Of a stretch of DNA of 64,000 bases, positions 46,520 through 58,280 are shown piece by piece. The notes below the pieces were generated by a model. The model was given only the letters and a program-made list of their open reading frames with translations. It had not been told where the DNA came from and ran no database searches. Location: NCBI GenBank assembly GCA_029531795.1, contig JAPEIS010000002.1, positions 1,488,001 through 1,552,000 of the forward strand, read 5' to 3'. This stretch comes from Sclerotinia nivalis. Its lineage: Eukaryota > Ascomycota > Leotiomycetes > Helotiales > Sclerotiniaceae. Made by a program: the position numbers and the translations under genes. The number at the start of each line of letters is the position of its first letter. Positions within the stretch are counted from its first letter, which is position 1.

Positions 46520-47657
46520 CTAATCCCGATATTTCTCTAATAACTTATCATCCCAACTATTCATATTCCATTAGTTTTCCCATACTCACTCACATTTTTG
46601 AAAATAGAATCACTCACCTCAGAAATTTCCCGCGCAATCCTTCTTCTCTCAACTTCTCGTCAACTGCTAATCCTGCCATAACATCTCCAGGCTGCTCTGG
46701 TTTCAATAATTTCCGTCCTTCGTGCAATTGGATGAACTTGTCTGCATCTTTTTTGTCCATTACTCCACTAGTGCTATGAAAGCGGGCCTCCTTTTGCATG
46801 TCGGTATCGACGACTCCAGGTCGAATGGCCAGGGTGGTGATTAGTGGTTCTTCGGCCGAAAGAGTCTGGGCGAGATGGTTTAGGGCGGCTTTGGAGGAAC
46901 CGTAGGGTCCCCATGTGGAATAGGCGGAGACGGCAGCTCCGGAGGAGGTGAGTAGGATGGTGCCTTGGGTGGTGCGGAGATGAGGGATTGATGGGGTTAT
47001 CTAGATGGGAGGTTAGTTCTCATGCGTATGTTCATGGGGGTTTAGGAGGAGACGGACGAATGCTAGAGCGCTGAAGAAATTGATGTCGAAGAGGGTACGC
47101 CATTCTTCGGGAGTGCTGTCGGCTATGCGTTTTACTGGAGATAGAATTCCGTGGTTGACGATTAGACTGTCGAGTTTGGAAAATCGTTTGATAGTGGTAT
47201 CGACGGCTTGTGGTCCTATCTGGTAATGGAGGATTTGATTAGTTAAAGGTTTATCGACATACAATTGTAGCTAGGAAATAGAACAATGGAACTTCATAGT
47301 TAGATATATTTGTGATGCAGCCCTTGATCAAGAAGTAGAAACTTCAAAACACTCGTGACCCAGTAGAAACAGATGACTACCCGCATCTCCAGCCATACTG
47401 CCTAATTAGGATCCGCGTGGTTTATAAACCACGCAGATCTCTGAAACCAAACATAACCCTCAACAACCTACCTTAAAATCACTCAAATCCCCCACGACAA
47501 CTTCGACCTGCTCCGGATACTGTTTCTTCAATTCCTCCATGGGTCCTGCAGTCCTAGCTACAAGCACCACATTATGTTTTTCCCTCAAAAGTTTCTGAGC
47601 AATAGCAAGACCGATTCCACGGCTTGCACCGGTAACAATTATTGTTCGAGGTGACAT
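46520..47657 (-). CDS. Short-chain dehydrogenase/reductase
   Basis: Predicted 255-residue NAD(P)-dependent oxidoreductase of the classical SDR family; substrate unknown. Exons 47472-47657, 47058-47219, 46618-47000 and 46520-46556. It starts MSPRTIIVTGASRGIGLAIA with the TGxxxGIG nucleotide-binding motif. Then LIVNHGI (NNAG-like), LLTSSGA (active Ser) and YGSSKAALNHL (YxxxK), followed by AIRPGVVDTDMQKE. The last exon supplies only WDDKLLEKYRD. The splice donor of intron 2 (gtccgt) is weak but the joined frame is exact. Intron 1 is 252 nt, five times longer than its neighbours, and holds a 30-nt inverted repeat at 47410-47439. An in-frame ATG at 47693 is an alternative start. Overall it resembles uncharacterised yeast Irc24-type SDRs. 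Confidence 0.88.
47410..47439. repeat. 30-nt inverted repeat in SDR intron 1
   Basis: Two 15-base arms with one mismatch and no spacer; the central 20 bases (47415-47434) are a perfect palindrome. The 10-bp palindrome CCTAATTAGG abuts it at 47401-47410. It lies within the 252-nt intron. Confidence 0.75.
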
Positions 47658-48101
47658 TGTTATATAATTTGAGAACGTGAGAGGATAAGTCAAATGGAAT
47701 TGTTGTACGCGGTGACTGTATGAGTATATGCGTGGGGAGAAAAGCGTGATTGAGTTGATATAATGTGTTTTGGTGGGGCGATTGGAGATCTTTTGCTTGC
47801 TAAATGGCTTCTTACGACTGTTTTTGGGAAGCAGGAGATAACAACAAGTTCTCTACTCGAGGTATACACAACTATAGATACAAAATGGGCAGCTTTTTTG
47901 GGCTTTTTTTTAATCTTTAGATATGATATTTAAAATGTATATTACTCCATTTTCATTGGACCATTACGTCATATCATATGCGGGGCAGAGCGTAAGGGCG
48001 TCGACGTGAAGTTTGCAGCACCAGAGCACCTCCCCATCCATTCCGGTACAAGTTTCCCGTGAACATTCATCTCTTGAAAATTCTCTTCTAGACTCTCCAT
48101 A
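47658..48101. promoter_or_regulatory. Divergent promoter region, SDR / FAD oxidoreductase
   Basis: 444 bp between two oppositely transcribed redox-enzyme genes. No coding region supported. Confidence 0.5.
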
Positions 48102-49429
48102 ATGTCCAACACCGTAATCCTCGGCACCGGTATAATCGGTCTCTCAACCGCCTACTATAGCTCTCTCTTTCATGACCCCTCAACCATCCACCTCGTAGAT
48201 CCATCACCTACTCTTTTCTCCTCTGCTTCTGGCTACGCAGGTGGTTTTATTTCTCGAGATTGGTTTGCCGATGAATCATCCGACTTGGGTCTCTTAAGTT
48301 TCGAAGAACATAAGAAACTCGCCGAAGAACATGCTGGTGGTGAAAAATGGGGGTATAGTGTGAGTAAAAGCATAAGTTATGTGAGTCATATTGCTGCAGA
48401 AAGATTAAGGAAGACTGGGAAGAAGGGGGTTAGAGGAGATGATTGGTTGAGAGGGGGTGGAAGTAGAGCCGAGACTGCTAGTGGTAATGATGGTGTTAGT
48501 GTAGCTGAAATTATAGGTGCTACTGGGCAGGAGGGGCCAAGATGGTTGAAAAGGAACGAAGGTGATGAGTTAGAAGTCATCAGTGAGGAAGGAAGTACAG
48601 CTCAAGTGTGAGTTAGTCTGAAAGCTTCCCACTTATCCGAAATCACATTAACAAATCAAGTGACCCTCTCAAATTATGTCGATTCCTTCTCACCACCTGT
48701 CTTGCCCGCGGCGTACAACTTCACCACCCCGCAAAAGCTTTAGCCATTCATCAAGATATGAGCTCCGAAATATCTAGTATACGTATTTTGAATTCCTCCT
48801 CGAATATCGAGTCTGATATTCCGTGCACGAAAATTCTGATAGCGGCTGGTGCTTGGTCGCCAGAGGTATTTTCTACCTTGTTTCCAGGATCAAAATTAAA
48901 ATTACCAGTCTCCAGTTTAGCTGGTCATTCTTTGGTGGTGAGAATACCGGGTGGGAATGATCAGATGGAGGAGAAGGAATGCCATGCTGTATTTGCTAGT
49001 GATGAGGATGGGTATTCTCCTGAGGTGTTCTCTAGGAAGGGTGGTGAAATCTATGTTGCGGGCTTAAACTCTTCAATCATACCCTTACCAGGTCTTGCAA
49101 CAGAGTCAAAGATTCAAGAGAATGTTGTACAGAGGTTAGAGAAGACCGCGAAAAAAATGTTTGGCCTTGACGAAAACATTGAAATGGAAGTTGTCAGAAA
49201 AGGCTTATGCTTTCGACCGGTCACGAATAGGGGAACACCAATTTTGGCGAGGATAGCCGATAGTGACTTAGGTGAGATGGGGACTAGGAGTGCTGGAGAT
49301 GGCGGTGTTTGGCTTGCAGCTGGACATGGTCCTTGGGGCATTAGTATGAGTTTAGGTACTGGGAAAGTAATGGCGGAGATGATACAAGGAAAGGCTACAA
49401 GCGCTGATATCTCGCGATTGGGCCTTTAG
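48102..49429 (+). CDS. tda3: FAD-dependent oxidoreductase, DAO family (Tda3-like)
   Basis: Predicted 424-residue flavoprotein of the D-amino-acid-oxidase fold. Yeast Tda3 has been linked to late endosome-to-Golgi traffic; its substrate is unclear. Exons 48102-48607 and 48661-49429 with a 53-nt intron. The N-terminus NTVILGTGIIGLSTAYY is the GxGxxG dinucleotide-binding fold, followed by IHLVDPSP (acidic end of strand 2) and SGYAGGFISRDWF. The C-terminal half has KILIAAGAWSPEVF, GLCFRPVTNRGTPILARI and VWLAAGHGPWGISMSLGTGKVMAEMI, the closing FAD contact of the family. No signal peptide or membrane helix is evident. It shares a promoter region with the SDR gene. Confidence 0.88.
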
Positions 49430-50722
49430 CATTGAATAACTTAGATTGCCAAGAATTATGAATTCGAAATCTTACAAGTCATATCTTCATCACTCAATAA
49501 TGGAAGAGTTTTGCTCGGGGAATTTTACCTCGCCATGAAACCATTCCAAACTCCCCATTGATATTTCATGGTGAGGTCCGCTATATAGAGCATGTTATCG
49601 GAACCCAGGAACTGAAATATTTGATTTTCTAGTTATGTAAGGAACTAGAAGTTTTACGAATACTGAGGAATGATCAATGAGGTTTACTAAATCTTGCAAG
49701 TCAGTACATTCCAGCCGAATTGGAAGAAGTGAATGAGCACTCTCCTATATAACATGGAATATGCCGCACAATGTCGGTTGGCAAAGTCTCTCTGACCTTG
49801 GGCCTCACGGTTCAGTGGTTAGGAAATCCGGGTCCGATAATCACAACATGAACAACTCGGTGAAAATAGAGCCTGTTGGGACCAATGATAACCTCCGAAC
49901 CGCCCCTTACCGAGGGGACACGCAAGTTCTAGAGGAGGTAGGTTTTGCTTCCCAAAACATTCGTCAGGCATAGGTGATGCTTCACCAACAATGAAGACTC
50001 ATGAGAAGAGATTGCTCATGCGGATAAATCCCAATGGCGTTACAAGAACCACAGGAAATGGATGATGGATTAAGATTGTGATCAATAATTCAATTGAGTA
50101 GAATAGAAAATGACTCTCGTGTTTCGTGCATTTTCCATCGTGCCTGGCTATGTAGAGGATATTTGATGGAATTTGCATCGCAGATGTTGAAGGCGCAGGT
50201 TTTTCTCATGAACCGACACAAATACTTCTGTATTGATAAGTAGAGTAGTAGCCAGGAAAGCCAGGCTGAATGAATACTAGGTTGCTGAGCAAACACGTAG
50301 TACATATGTGAAGAACAGTATAATTTCAAGGAATGCACTTGCTTATAATTTTGGTTATGTTGGGCCCTACAGCCGATAGCTTAGGGTATCCACAATGTTC
50401 ATGGATTAATTACTGAGGTTTTGCAAAAAGCTTCGAGCCATCCACAGCCGAAGAGGAAATACCATGTCTTCACGGCGGTCACTTGGCAGAGAGAAATGAT
50501 CAAGCTCCAGTCTTCCACTAGAAGAAGTACCCATGGAAATGCGATCCCGCCATGAACTTCGATTGAATATTTTACAGATCGAAGCCAGTAGTCATCTCAT
50601 TGTGCTCGCAAGCGTAACCGCTACGATATTATTTGTAAAGGTATTCCCTCGATTCATTGACGCCATTCCTATGTACAAACACGATAGTTTCGTCCGGCAA
50701 CCTCCCTAGCCCAATACAATAT
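49430..50722. other. Intergenic region
   Basis: 1293 bp without a supported gene. A 70-codon open frame at 49761-49973 has no recognisable domain. Confidence 0.5.
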
Positions 50723-51031
50723 TTACTCATCATCGTAGCCACTCAAAGATTTTCTTGGCCCAGTTGGGACTGCGCAAAATATATTCGTTAGTAATTGCAA
50801 GTATCAATGACTTTCGTAGAGCAATGTATGCAAAAACGTACTTGGATATGTCAAAGGAATCTGCGGTCTTGGTCCATCCCCAAGTCTATGGCGGATCTTT
50901 GGCACTGTGAGAACGAGGACTGGTCCAATACTTCCGACGACTATGGAGAAGAAGATAGCGGGCTTTTCAATGGCTGCCCATCGTATGTACCGGAAAGGTT
51001 GGGAGAAGAATCGTGGTATTGTGGACGACAT
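50723..51031 (-). CDS. nuo9.5: NADH-ubiquinone oxidoreductase 9.5 kDa subunit
   Basis: Predicted 78-residue accessory subunit of respiratory complex I in the mitochondrial inner membrane. Exons 50842-51031 and 50723-50769 with a 72-nt intron (branch-like TTACTAAC). It starts MSSTIPRFFSQPFRYIRWAA and continues EKPAIFFSIVVGSIGPVLVL, one membrane helix, then VPKIRHRLGD. The second exon supplies IPTGPRKSLSGYDDE, the typical end. Length and both ends match the fungal 9.5 kDa subunit. Divergent from wbp1, 303 bp apart. Confidence 0.92.
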
Positions 51032-51334
51032 TTTGTCTGTGATTGTTAGCATATTTCTAAAACATGTGAGATCTTATTCTTGCTGATCGAATCTCAGCCA
51101 ACTCACAAGAATTTTGAATTGCTGGATCCTTCTGCGGGGTTTCAAATCGCTCGAGGCTGGAATTTCGATGTTGATGTCGCGAGTTTGTAGTAGCATCACG
51201 TGTAGCTATCCCACACTAATCGATACCCCTGTAGCCGTGGAAAACTCTTGGCATTGCATACGTTTCCTAAAGCTTCAAGCCGCGCAATTCACAACTTCGA
51301 GAGAAAGAATATTGAAGTAGACCACAACGAAATA
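51032..51334. promoter_or_regulatory. Divergent promoter region, nuo9.5 / wbp1
   Basis: 303 bp between start codons, the tightest head-to-head pair in the window. Confidence 0.55.
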
Positions 51335-52922
51335 ATGAGGTGGATTCTTTCTTTTCTGCTACTGGGACTGCTCAGTGCCGTCTCAGCTTTGAGTTCTGCT
51401 GGAGACAAATTGTTAGTTGTATTGGAGGAATTGTCCGAGAAATCAAAATACTCGAAGTACTTTGGAGATCTTGAAGGTATGTAGCTGTTTGTGATATTGA
51501 TTTATAATTGTAAGGTCTATTATACTAATTTATATGCGCACACAGCACGAGGATATAAATTAACCTTCGAGTCACCGAAAAATGAGAAATTGGGACTTTT
51601 TGAATTGGGGGAACGATCCTTCGACCATCTACTCGTCTTACCATCCAAGTCAAAAGGTACAAATCCTGACATCAGTGGAATGAATTCAGTTGACACGTAG
51701 CAGGTCTGGGACCAGCATTGACACCTAAACTTCTCCTCGAGTTCATCAACAAGGGCGGAAATATCTTATTAACACTCTCATCCTCTCACCCTACCCCCAC
51801 TGCCCTTGTATCGTTACTCTTAGAGCTCGACATCCACCTTCCAACAGACCGCACTTCTCTTGTTGTGGACCACTTTAACTATGATACTTTGAGTGCCGCG
51901 GAGAAGCATGACGTTGTTCTTCTGCCACGACCAGACGCTGTCAGACCAGATGTTAAAAACTACTTCCGTGGAGATGGCAAGGGCGGGGAAGTCATTGCTT
52001 TCCCAAGAGGTGTTGGACAAACTTTGGGAAACACCAGTCCATTATTGACACCTCTCCTCCGAGCTCCTAGAACCGCATACTCGTATAACTCGAAGGAAGA
52101 TGTCGAGGGTGTGGAAGACCCATTTGCGGTTGGACAACAATTATCACTCATTACCACCATGCAGGCCAGAAACAATGCGAGATTCACAGTTATTGGGTCA
52201 TCGGAGCTCCTCGAGGACACATGGTTTGATGCTAAGGTCAAGCGCAGCATTGGGATGGGTGGTGTTGGATCTGATGCCAAGGAGATTAAGACTTCCAATC
52301 AAGAATTCTCGAAAGAGGTCACCGGCTGGACTTTCAAGGAAATCGGGGTCCTCAAGGTTGGGAACATCAAGCATTATCTTCATGAGAATGGAGTAAAGAG
52401 CAGTGATACCAATCCAAAGATCTACAGAATAAAAAATGATGTGGTAAGTCAAGCGATTCCTTTATTGAAACATCGCTTACAGTTTAACAGACATACGAAA
52501 TCGAGCTTTCCGAGTACTCATGGGATAAATGGGTTCCATTCACCCCACCGCCCGGAGACTCCCTACAACTCGAATTCTCTATGCTTTCACCTTTCCATCG
52601 TCTTACGCTCGAACCATCCACTACCGCTTCTGATTCACAAACATACACGGCAAGCTTCAAGCTTCCAGATCAACACGGTATCTTTAACTTCATGGTCAAC
52701 TACAAGCGACCATTCCTCATCAGCATCGAACAAAAGAACACCGTCACGGTCAGGCATTTTGCCCACGACGAATATACTAGGAGTTGGGCTATCAGCAATG
52801 CCTGGCCATGGATTGCCGGAATCGGCGCCACAGTTACAGGATGGGTTGCATTCGTTGCTCTTTGGTTATGGAGCAAGCCTGTACCATTGAAGTTAACGAA
52901 GAGTGGAAAGAAAGTTCAGTGA
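51335..52922 (+). CDS. wbp1: Oligosaccharyltransferase subunit Wbp1 (OST48)
   Basis: Predicted 474-residue type I ER membrane subunit of the oligosaccharyltransferase complex, which N-glycosylates nascent proteins. Exons 51335-51476, 51546-51656, 51704-52443, 52491-52922. A signal peptide is evident (MRWILSFLLLGLLSAVSALSS). Lumenal family blocks: DKLLVVLEELSEKSKYSKYF, GYKLTFESP, FINKGGNILLTLSS, TSLVVDHFNYD and ARFTVIGSSELLEDTWF. One C-terminal helix (WIAGIGATVTGWVAFVALWLW) is followed by a short cytosolic tail ending KKVQ, a KKxx ER-retrieval signal, as in yeast Wbp1. Confidence 0.95.
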
Positions 52923-53513
52923 TGGAGTCAAATAAGATCCGGGGATCATTTGTATGATAAAATTAAAAGTGTATAGGCATGCATAAATGGAATTTCTTCG
53001 CAAACTGTTACGTATATGTTTTGGCTGGGTTTGGCTACGGACAAAGATGTGTCATTGTTCGAATACAAGTTGATGTTCAGGATAAGGATTCAGAAAGGTG
53101 AATGGTGTATCTTTCAAGGCGAGTCGGGAACAATTAAAGTCGGGTAGGCTTAAAAATCTGCAGGATATATAGACTTATGCATATGCTTGATTATCATTAA
53201 GTTACTGACTCCTTGTCCGTATAACAATTTACCTCTATTTTAGAATGCATTCATACCAACTTTGCTGGGTATATTATATTTATTTCTGAATATGATCCCA
53301 AATATATTGATTGTTATAATGTTTTTATTAAATCTATATTACAACTAACAATTCAATTTCTTCAATTTAATTCTTCAATTTAACTTTCTTGATCTAAATA
53401 TTTCTAAAAGTTCGATCCGAACGCCTCATCCCTTCATAATGGGCAAGTAATTTAGCCGCTCCAAAAGTTCCAAAATGGTACGATTGATACAGTCCTCACC
53501 GGTCCATATAGGC
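52923..53513. other. Convergent intergenic region
   Basis: 591 bp between the 3' ends of wbp1 and the next minus-strand gene. AT-rich around 53.25-53.4 kb. Nothing recognised. Confidence 0.5.
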
Positions 53514-54731
53514 TTAGATTGCATAATAGACCTCCATACTCACATCCTCGATGGTGTTAGCCCATCCTGGATACCTCGCTTTTGCCCAGAGCGTCACCAC
53601 GTCGCCAATTCGCAGATTACGAACAAAGTCGCCGTTTCCGGTTTCCCGTCCTCTACCTTGTTCTTCTAGCTTATCGGCTTCGGGGCTTTCTGGATGGATA
53701 TTGTCATCGAATCTCCATGTGATTACGTGATTTTCTGGTCTTCTTGTAGCGGTTTTGTTTTTCTGGAGGACTTTGGTGTCGGGGTTGAGTGTATGCTTGA
53801 ACGTGACTGGATAAATTGCACTGGGATCTCTGTCGTTCTCGGGAACAGAATCTGGGTTGGGTTGGACTACTTCTGGGGTTATCGTTTGTACACCGCAAAC
53901 TATCTTATTCGACGATTCCTGTGTGTAGTCGCAGGGTGGGAAGTATGGGTCTTCAAGACAGTGTTCTGTTCGATTAATCATTGTTAGATCTTTATAACTA
54001 GGTTTATATTTGGTGCCAATCTTGATGGGATGTGTTGAAATACCTTCTTTCGTAGCATATGTTCGCTCCAAACCGACGTCAAACCATGTATATGACCCTC
54101 TGTATGTTCCCTTATCTGCACGTGTACCTCCCCATCCTTGATCACGACTTCTAATTCGAAATACAATTTTCCTGCAAGGGAATTGGCCTCGACGGAGTGA
54201 AACCTCTGTCCATTGCTTGATGACTTCCTCCGTGGCATCTTGTGGAATTTCTCGATCTGCTGGCCAAGGCTTGGGTTCGAGTTTGGTGAAATTTGTCTCG
54301 TCTTTTAAACGTCTTTGGAAGGGTAGATCGTGCTTATTTCTTTGAGACGGGAGGTAGCCGATGGGGAGAGAGCGTAAAAGAAATTGATTCTCTGATTCAC
54401 CACCTGATCTAATGGTGATTTCTTTTCTAGGATTGACGAGGAGTCTGTTATCTGGAGGACCGGGAATGGCAAAACCTGATGTTGTTGCATGAGGCCAATA
54501 TTCGGCGAAATCGATTATGCCTTCGATGATTTCTAAAGGTAGTCGCGATTCTTTAGGTGCATTGGAGAGGATGTCCTTAACATCGAGCACATCTTCTATA
54601 GATGGCTGATATCTATCGGCATCGAGAAGTTGCATGCTGAGAGGGAGCGGGGGCTCTGGTTCTTTGTTTTCATAGGTTGGTGACATGATGTTGGAAATGG
54701 TATTGTAGAAGTATTTGCCAAGTTGTAGCAT
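53514..54731 (-). CDS. Conserved-looking fungal protein of unknown function
   Basis: A single uninterrupted 405-codon frame with sustained coding character. I recognise no enzyme domain. Visible parts: a short hydrophobic-aromatic start (MLQLGKYFYNTISNIM; a second ATG at residue 16 may be the true start), and an F-box-like helix (SRLPLEIIEGIIDFAEYWPHA) at about 61-81. A central Trp/Gly-rich block follows (FRIRSRDQGWGG...GSYTWFDVGLER). A C-terminal block, FVRNLRIGDVVTLWAKARYPGWANTIEDVSMEVYYAI, looks like a beta-rich module. A link to protein turnover or phosphate-type sensing would be speculation. It is convergent with wbp1. Confidence 0.75.
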   Translation of the reverse strand: MLQLGKYFYNTISNIMSPTYENKEPEPPLPLSMQLLDADRYQPSIEDVLDVKDILSNAPKESRLPLEIIEGIIDFAEYWPHATTSGFAIPGPPDNRLLVNPRKEITIRSGGESENQFLLRSLPIGYLPSQRNKHDLPFQRRLKDETNFTKLEPKPWPADREIPQDATEEVIKQWTEVSLRRGQFPCRKIVFRIRSRDQGWGGTRADKGTYRGSYTWFDVGLERTYATKEGISTHPIKIGTKYKPSYKDLTMINRTEHCLEDPYFPPCDYTQESSNKIVCGVQTITPEVVQPNPDSVPENDRDPSAIYPVTFKHTLNPDTKVLQKNKTATRRPENHVITWRFDDNIHPESPEADKLEEQGRGRETGNGDFVRNLRIGDVVTLWAKARYPGWANTIEDVSMEVYYAI

Positions 54732-55841
54732 GTTTCTTTGATCCTTTGTGGGAATGTGGGAAATTTAAAGGAAATACTCAGTAGGTGTATAGGTGGTGTT
54801 GCCTTCCATGACGTATATTAAGAGACGCGCATCCACTAAATGAAGAAGCGAAGAAGCATTCGTGCGCTCAGAAAGGATAAGCTCTTTTCTAATGGGTGTT
54901 AGATTTCGTGGGGGAAACCTTAATTTGACCAATTAAATCCTCTGGAAGGTCCTTTTGCAACTGAGGGAAGGGCACTAGACGGCGTCTGGATTCATTCTAA
55001 CCTTATCGATGAAAGTAAGGTCAGTTAGAGATTCTGAAAGTGTTTGATCTAGTTAATCTAGATATCATTTTTTCGATAGCTTTATCAAATGCCGAAAAGT
55101 TAGATTCTGGGGATTGAAGTAGTGCTCGATTAGAAACGTTTTGATAAGGATTTAGTTTGATAAGCACCGAGTCTAATCAAGGACTTCTTTTTTTACGTGA
55201 TCATAGATGATATATAGGTAGACTTCTAAAAAGGTTCTATATTCTGGTCAAGGTTCTGGTATATGATATTGGATCTCTCGATTGGGTATCGTGGATGTAG
55301 GTATTCATTTCACGATTGTCAAAGGTCCTCATATAGCGCAAGGCTGAAGATAACAGTGAGTGGGGAAAGCGAATGTTTCGCTGGTAAAAATATATGAATA
55401 ATTTGATCAACTTTCGAATTAATATAATAATTTTGTTGTATTGATTTCATTTGATCATTCAAATCTAACAATGAAATATACATGATATCGATTTGAAAAT
55501 TCATAGTTGTATACCAAAAATAAGATTTTTTACCAATAATTTTGGATTTTGATATATTTTATATCAAAATCGGTAGAGGGACAATGAACTTCTGTAGAGA
55601 TATAATTAGTTGCCCAAGGGTGCAAACACGATAACAGTTTTAAAAGTCACGTTCTAGCACGCAATTGGCTGAAAGAAATGATGGATCTATCTAAAAACTG
55701 AATTGTACCCGGTAGTCGGCGTTTGTGGTGACCGAATTCGCTGACAAAACAATTTTTAAGAATAGATTGATTGCAGAGCGTAAGTTGATTTCTCAGATGT
55801 ATTTGTAGAATGATTTCCTTTTTATTTACAAACCATCGAAG
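54732..55841. promoter_or_regulatory. Divergent intergenic region, unknown gene / cysA-like
   Basis: 1110 bp between start codons, AT-rich at 55.3-55.6 kb. I looked for a TCACGTGA-type sulfur-regulator site near the acyltransferase gene and found no full match. Confidence 0.45.
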
Positions 55842-57416
55842 ATGAACGCCTCCAGAACTCTTGCCGCAGCTGCAAGAACAGCTGCGAGATATACGAAAGC
55901 TGTACCAAGATCTTGGTCAAGACAACCATCCTTCAAAACTACCACTCCTCTCCACAAGTCATCACAAAACTTCTCGAGATCATATCATGGATCTGGCTCA
56001 CACAATGCTTCCGCGGCGTCATTAGCAGAGGCTTCTAACCCCGCAATGGCATTTCCTTGTCTAGATGCCCTCGAAACCAAGTCTGCGACCTTGGAAGCTC
56101 GTTCCCTTTCAAGTGGTCCAGAGCCATCTTATACTAGCGGAGTAACTCTCAAATACCACTGCGATGAACCTTTATTACTTGATTGGGGGGGAGTACTGCG
56201 AGAATTCGACATTGCCTATGAATCATGGGGTGAAATGAACGCAGACAAGTCGAACGTCATTTTACTGCACACTGGATTGTCTGCATCTTCACATGCACAT
56301 TCAACACAAGCGAATCCTAAGCCAGGGTGGTGGGAAAAGTTTATAGGTCCTGATAAAAGCCTTGATACGAACAAATACCATATTATATGCACGAACGTTA
56401 TTGGAGGATGTTATGGTTCAACGGGACCCTCGACGATCGACCCTGCCGATGGAAAACGATATGCGACGAGATTTCCAATTCTTACCATGGAAGACATGGT
56501 GCGGGCACAGTTTAGATTACTTGACGGGCTCGGAGTTACAAAACTGTATGCGAGTGTTGGATCGAGTATGGGTGGCATGCAGTCGTTGGCTGCCGCGGTT
56601 CTGTTTCCTGAACGAGTTGGTCGAGTGGCCAGCATATCAGGATGTGCGAGGAGCCATCCCTATAGCATTGCAATGCGCCATACTCAACGGCAAGTGTTGA
56701 TGATGGATAAAAATTGGAATCGTGGATTTTACTATGATCATATTCCTCCTCATGCAGGCATGAAACTTGCCCGTGAGATTGCAACCGTAACATACCGTTC
56801 GGGGCCTGAATGGGAGTTAAGATTTGGTCGACGAAGAGCTGATCCAAGCAAGCAACCTGCCTTGTGTCCAGACTTTCTTATCGAGACATATCTCGATCAC
56901 GCCGGCGAAAAGTTTTGTTTGGAGTACGATCCAAATAGTCTTCTGTATGTTAGCAAGGCTATGGATCTCTTTGACCTTGGTGCGAAAAATCAACTTGCGA
57001 CTTCATCAAGGAGGGCAGACCATTTAGCACGTATAAAAACTGGTTCTGAAGCTGCATATTCCCTTGGGGATGCAGCATGCAGCCTTACTCTTCCCGATAG
57101 CCCATACAAGGAACAACCAGAAGAAAACGGGTCAACAGATATCAATGCACCTACTGAGCCGTCCCCAGGCCCTCCTGCGGACTTGATTTCCGGAATGAAA
57201 GCTATGAAAGACCATCCTACTCTGGTTATGGGTGTTTCTAGCGATATCTTGTTCCCGGCATGGCAGCAAAGAGAGGTTGCTGAGACGCTAAGAAAAGCGG
57301 GAAATACCAAAGTAAGTCATGTCGAACTTGGGGAAGATGTCAGCCAATTTGGACATGATACATTCCTATTGGATGTGGAGCATGTCGGCGGCCCATTGAA
57401 GGAGTTCTTGGGTTGA
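55842..57416 (+). CDS. cysA: Serine/homoserine O-acetyltransferase, CysA/Met2 family
   Basis: Predicted 524-residue, intron-free alpha/beta-hydrolase-fold acyltransferase of the MetX superfamily. Conserved blocks: [55 protein letters not shown]. The catalytic triad is Ser242 (GSSMGG), Asp468 (SDILFP) and His505 (GHDTF). The first 35 residues are Arg/Ala/Ser-rich without acidic residues ([20 protein letters not shown]), a likely mitochondrial targeting peptide. Aspergillus nidulans CysA, a serine O-acetyltransferase homologous to homoserine acetyltransferases, has this architecture and nearly this length. That is why I favour CysA (cysteine synthesis) over Met2 (methionine synthesis). The family alone cannot settle the substrate. 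Confidence 0.85.
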   Translation: MNASRTLAAAARTAARYTKAVPRSWSRQPSFKTTTPLHKSSQNFSRSYHGSGSHNASAASLAEASNPAMAFPCLDALETKSATLEARSLSSGPEPSYTSGVTLKYHCDEPLLLDWGGVLREFDIAYESWGEMNADKSNVILLHTGLSASSHAHSTQANPKPGWWEKFIGPDKSLDTNKYHIICTNVIGGCYGSTGPSTIDPADGKRYATRFPILTMEDMVRAQFRLLDGLGVTKLYASVGSSMGGMQSLAAAVLFPERVGRVASISGCARSHPYSIAMRHTQRQVLMMDKNWNRGFYYDHIPPHAGMKLAREIATVTYRSGPEWELRFGRRRADPSKQPALCPDFLIETYLDHAGEKFCLEYDPNSLLYVSKAMDLFDLGAKNQLATSSRRADHLARIKTGSEAAYSLGDAACSLTLPDSPYKEQPEENGSTDINAPTEPSPGPPADLISGMKAMKDHPTLVMGVSSDILFPAWQQREVAETLRKAGNTKVSHVELGEDVSQFGHDTFLLDVEHVGGPLKEFLG

Positions 57417-58280
57417 GGGAGATAATGCACATATCTATACAACCCAAATTGTATATCACGAATGAGACGAAGCATGGCTTGATGGCGTTTATGGAGCTGT
57501 AAAAAAGTGGCGTACATATATCAGAAATCCCATATATTACTTACAGAATTTTCATGTGTCAGACATTTTTCCACAGTCCTCGTTTTTCCTGCCACTCTTC
57601 AATGTCTTCACGGACCTGTCCAATCCATCGACACAATTTACCATTCAAAAAACTTTTCTATTTCTTCATCGGGATTCTCCGACCCCAAGTCGAGGCTCAC
57701 ATCGTCCCGCTCTTCGGTTCGGAGGGATATCCTAGCTATCGCATACATTGGTCCAATCATAAACTAACTTATCTTTTCACGATCAAAATGGGATCCACTG
57801 TGTCCCACTATTCAATAACTGGAGGCGTTATCCAAAAGAGTTAAAGGCATCTAAAAGTCCCATCAAAGATTTTCTTTTTCCATTTTCTGCTCTTCACTGG
57901 ATCTTTTCCACGTACTATACCGATTAATGAATAAGATAACTTAATTTTTATAGTGAGCGACTTGAAGTCTTTGCGCTCACAATTTACAACGGTGGAAGTG
58001 TAGAAAGACTTATTGATTTATTTGGATTCTCGAGATCATTTGCGACAATCCACCGCCTAGTACCCGGTCCATCATTCGATCAACATCATTACTACCAAAA
58101 GTACCTTACGTTGAACTACAGGAAAAATATTCTCAACACTAATCGTGGATTCGGAATCGAGAATTGGGCTCCTAGAAGACACCTTTTTATTCAGACTCAA
58201 ACTCGGACGTCAATTCTGTATATCAAGACGAAGGCCAGGGTCAATTGAATTTCGGTGCAGAAAGAGTTGGGAGAGATAAC
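57417..58280. other. Intergenic region
   Basis: 864 bp between two plus-strand genes; nothing recognised. The frame before 58281 stays open but lacks an ATG. Confidence 0.5.

Noticed and set aside
31134..49429. Secondary-metabolite cluster suggested by transporter, SDR, FAD oxidoreductase and lipase genes
   Set aside because: No backbone enzyme (PKS, NRPS, terpene cyclase) is present, and the interspersed genes are housekeeping (septin, ceramide synthase, dynein, splicing).
49761..49973. 70-codon plus-strand frame
   Set aside because: No recognisable motif or neighbouring exon.
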